Shown here: piece after piece, positions 7,768-9,022 of the stretch | How the letters are laid out: each line of letters begins with the position of its first letter | How positions within the stretch are numbered: position 1 is the first letter of the stretch | Origin: an uncultured Planctomycetota bacterium | GTDB lineage: Bacteria; Planctomycetota; SZUA-567; JAFGNG01 | DNA length: 9,022 nucleotides | Assembly: GCA_947311175.1 (NCBI GenBank) | Contig: CAMZKK010000149.1 | Span: forward strand, 1-9,022 | Direction of reading: 5' to 3' | Made by a program: the position numbers and the translations under genes | Notes under the pieces: generated by a model | What the model was told of the DNA's origin: nothing | Database searches by the model: none | What the model saw: the letters and a program-made list of their open reading frames with translations, nothing else

Positions 7768-7774
7768 GAGGGAG
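7768..7774 (+). promoter_or_regulatory. Ribosome binding site of the small membrane protein gene
   Basis: GAGGGAG ends 8 nt before the ATG at 7783, an ideal spacing, and is the main evidence that the 59-codon frame is translated. It overlaps GGAGAAAATC (7771-7780), a block that recurs at 8099-8108 and, with one mismatch, at 9002-9011. Confidence 0.6.
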
Positions 7775-7782
7775 AAAATCAA

Positions 7783-7962
7783 ATGAGATTAGTAAATAAC
7801 ATACATATTATTATTTCATCTATATTACTGATAATTGGTATATATTTATTATTCTGGAAAGATAATATATTTTATTTTACCGTATTGGTAGGATTAGGAA
7901 CTATTACGCAAGGAATAGCTATGTATAAAAAACAAAAGTCGAAGGAAAAAGATAAAGGCTGA
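7783..7962 (+). CDS. Small two-TM membrane protein, function unknown
   Basis: I do not recognise this 59-aa protein. It has a strong RBS (GAGGGAG, 8 nt spacing) and an ATG start (MRLVNNIHIII). Two hydrophobic segments, about residues 7-24 and 29-47, are separated by a short WKDN turn and followed by a Lys-rich tail (MYKKQKSKEKDKG). The layout is a helical hairpin with a basic, probably cytoplasmic, C-terminus. Such small hairpins occur as accessory or regulatory membrane peptides and as toxin-like peptides, but nothing here allows a choice. It lies 114 nt after pilR, directly behind repeat copy 1, and is the first gene of the repeat-rich tail. It is very AT-rich. It is not a pilin, because it lacks a type III signal peptide with G/E at the cleavage site. 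Confidence 0.6.
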   Translation: MRLVNNIHIIISSILLIIGIYLLFWKDNIFYFTVLVGLGTITQGIAMYKKQKSKEKDKG

Positions 7963-8079
7963 GCAAATGCGAAGACCATTTTAAATAGGAAAGATTTGCA
8001 GCAGGTATATTTCAAGGGACAGTGTGCCGTGAAGAAGACAAGCCACGAGTGAGCGAAAGCGAATTGACTTCGAACTGCA

Positions 8080-8115
8080 TTAAAAAGATTGAGTAAGGGG
8101 AGAAAATCGGGGACA
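8080..8115 (+). repeat. Composite repeat, compact copy
   Basis: Block 1 (8080-8100, TTAAAAAG then ATTGAGTAAGGGG) runs directly into block 2 (8100-8115, GAGAAAATCGGGGACA). The same two blocks recur in the same order at 8943-9018, where 38 nt separate them. Block 2 is identical over 16 nt. Block 1 differs by two inserted bases and one lost A. Confidence 0.6.
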
Positions 8116-8120
8116 TAGTA

Positions 8121-8147
8121 ATAAAAGGGACACAGACATATAGATTG
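8121..8147 (+). repeat. Dispersed short repeat, copy 2 (GGGACACAGACAT type)
   Basis: This is the partner of the repeat at 7724-7749, in direct orientation, 6 nt after the composite repeat. It lies just upstream of the TPR-like gene and contains the TTG (8145) that extends that gene's open frame. This argues against the TTG as the start. Confidence 0.6.
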
Positions 8148-8159
8148 AATTGGCCTTTT

Positions 8160-8164
8160 AAGGA
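8160..8164 (+). promoter_or_regulatory. Ribosome binding site of the TPR-like gene
   Basis: AAGGA lies 7 nt before ATG 8172. It selects this ATG over the TTG at 8145, which has no Shine-Dalgarno sequence and falls within a repeat. Confidence 0.6.
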
Positions 8165-8171
8165 TAATAAT

Positions 8172-8732
8172 ATGGAAGCAAAATCTAAGTATTTGAGTTT
8201 GGCTCATCCTAAAACAAACCCTAAGAACAGGAGAAAGTTTGAAGATGATATAGATAAATTATGGTTTTTACGACAAAAGTTAATTTATAATTTAGACTAC
8301 AATAAGCGTGGTAAATTAACTTGGGCAATTAATTTAGAAAATCACATTTTGTCCTGTTTTAACAAATCAAATGATCCATTTATTTTTGAATGTTTATCTT
8401 TGTGTCGTGAAGTAAAGGGAGATCATAAGTTAGCTATTTCATATTTAGAAAAAAATATTAAATTATTAAAAAATGCAACTGCTTCTCAAAAAAAAAGATG
8501 GTTATTAAGTAGTTATAGCTTGCGTGATTTATGTGCTGAAATGAAGAATTTAGCATTATATTATGCTGAAATCGAAGATTATGATAATGCAATTAAAAAT
8601 TACCAACAAGCAATAAAATTTTCTAAATCCAATCATTTTAGAGTAAGTAAGGAAGACAAGAAAGTGTTGCAAGATATGGTTACCGATAGAGACGAGGCCT
8701 TAATGTTGAAAAAGTGTGTGCTACCGTCTTAA
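8172..8732 (+). CDS. Hypothetical protein with TPR-like helical repeats
   Basis: This 186-aa protein is not recognised as a named family. Residues about 124-153 (MKNLALYYAEIEDYDNAIKNYQQAIKFS) fit a tetratricopeptide repeat, with the conserved small and hydrophobic positions and DYDNAIKNYQQAI. Residues about 71-100 (CLSLCREVKGDHKLAISYLEKNI) look like a second, weaker repeat. The rest is Lys-rich and apparently alpha-helical, without a signal peptide or membrane segment, so a cytoplasmic protein-binding adaptor is likely. The start is ATG 8172, chosen for AAGGA 7 nt upstream. The gene is strikingly AT-rich: the 60 bases at 8281-8340 contain 14 G/C, against 26 in 2281-2340 within pilB. That contrast and the flanking repeats suggest acquisition separate from the pilus cluster. 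A role in pilus assembly (PilF-like TPR) is possible by proximity only, as no lipoprotein signal is present. Confidence 0.75.
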   Translation: MEAKSKYLSLAHPKTNPKNRRKFEDDIDKLWFLRQKLIYNLDYNKRGKLTWAINLENHILSCFNKSNDPFIFECLSLCREVKGDHKLAISYLEKNIKLLKNATASQKKRWLLSSYSLRDLCAEMKNLALYYAEIEDYDNAIKNYQQAIKFSKSNHFRVSKEDKKVLQDMVTDRDEALMLKKCVLPS

Positions 8733-9022
8733 TTGACATCGCAGAATTTCCCAAATTACAGGTCGTATAAAAATGGCATGATTCCCAAGAAGTGGTACCG
8801 GGGGCAAGAAATTAAGGCTTTAGTGGAAAATCTATTGTTGCCAACACTGGTTATAAAGATGTTTTAGCGATAATTGGTGTATATGATTCTGATTCCGGTA
8901 AGTTTGCATTAAAGATTAACGGTATCATTAGTATTACAAAACTTAAAAAGAGATTGAGTAGGGGATTGTGATTGCTGCTATAGTTTAATTTCTGAAATAT
9001 ATGAGAAAATCGGGGACAGGCA
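8733..9022 (+). other. Noncoding or degenerate sequence at the 3' edge
   Basis: No intact gene is supported. One frame is open from 8816 to the TGA at 8969-8971 (51 codons, containing IVANTGYKDVLAIIGVYDS), but a stop lies just upstream at 8813-8815 and there is no start with an RBS. A different frame is open through about 8736-8860 (containing NGMIPKKWYRGQEIKALVE) and ends at a TAG near 8862. Two overlapping open pieces in different frames could be the remains of one frameshifted gene, of unknown identity, or chance. The stretch ends with the second composite repeat. Confidence 0.4.
8943..9018 (+). repeat. Composite repeat, split copy
   Basis: Block 1 (8943-8964, TTAAAAAGAG then ATTGAGTAGGGG) and block 2 (9003-9018, GAGAAAATCGGGGACA) repeat the blocks of 8080-8115 in direct orientation. 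Here 38 nt lie between them (8965-9002). The window ends 4 nt after block 2, in GGGGACAGGCA, so the element may continue beyond the edge. Confidence 0.55.

Larger units (their letters stand above)
7963..8171 (+). other. Repeat-rich intergenic spacer
   Basis: No convincing gene is present. A 33-codon open stretch from about 8001 (containing GTVCREEDKPRVSESE) ends at TAA 8095-8097. It has an upstream stop and no good start codon, so it may be a gene remnant. The spacer contains GGGACAGTGTG (8016-8026), a GCGAAAGC mini-hairpin with a GAAA loop near 8053-8060, GAGAAAATCGGGGACA (8100-8115) and the second 27-nt repeat (8121-8147). It ends in the RBS of the next gene. Confidence 0.5.

Noticed and set aside
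8145..8171. TTG at 8145 as start of the TPR-like protein
   Set aside because: It lies inside a dispersed repeat and has no RBS, while ATG 8172 has AAGGA at 7 nt.
7872..8207. 111-codon minus-strand open frame
   Set aside because: It runs antisense to the small membrane protein gene, the repeats and the start of the TPR-like gene. It is rich in Phe/Cys/Leu as expected for the complement of A-rich coding DNA, with no family features.
8773..8790. Sigma54-like TGGCAT element in the 3' tail
   Set aside because: The downstream TTGC half is missing and no gene follows in the right place.

Overview
The window is an AT-rich bacterial segment carrying one strand-uniform type IV pilus (T4P) cluster, followed by a repeat-rich accessory tail. 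All supported genes lie on the + strand. The core genes read pilT (5' end cut by the window edge), a free-standing MshEN/T2SSE_N-domain protein, pilB, pilC, pilS and pilR. This content matches the pilB/T/C/S/R clusters of delta-proteobacterial-type bacteria (Geobacter, Myxococcus) and related uncultured lineages. The order is different here, because pilT and a separate MshEN gene precede pilB. The sequence alone does not allow a species assignment.

Positions 2-4591 encode the pilus motor. PilT is the retraction ATPase, PilB the extension ATPase and PilC the inner-membrane platform. Between the two ATPases, overlapping pilT by 4 nt, sits a 175-aa protein consisting only of the domain normally found at the N-terminus of PilB/GspE/MshE ATPases. 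Its two-part c-di-GMP-binding motif (24 + 5 + 24 residues) is almost perfectly preserved. The same domain on PilB aligns without gaps but has lost nearly all the signature residues. The simplest reading is that c-di-GMP sensing has been moved onto a separate subunit encoded next to the motor. This is the most interesting observation in the window.

Positions 4595-7668 encode the PilS/PilR two-component system: a six-TM, PAS-containing histidine kinase and a sigma54-dependent regulator. As read, pilR is broken by a single-base frameshift inside the receiver domain. Restoring one T near 6454 gives a full 455-aa PilR. The nearby A8 run cannot explain or rescue the shift, because a TAA blocks that frame.

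Positions 7669-9022 differ in character. No pilA follows pilR. This stretch contains a 59-aa two-TM small protein with a good ribosome binding site, a 186-aa TPR-like protein of unknown function that is visibly more AT-rich, and a family of short repeats built on GGG(G)ACA and GAGAAAATC motifs. It also holds a degenerate open stretch near the 3' edge. The repeats resemble short motifs seen around REP-associated transposases, but no transposase is visible. The tail looks like an accessory or mobile-DNA-affected boundary of the pilus cluster.
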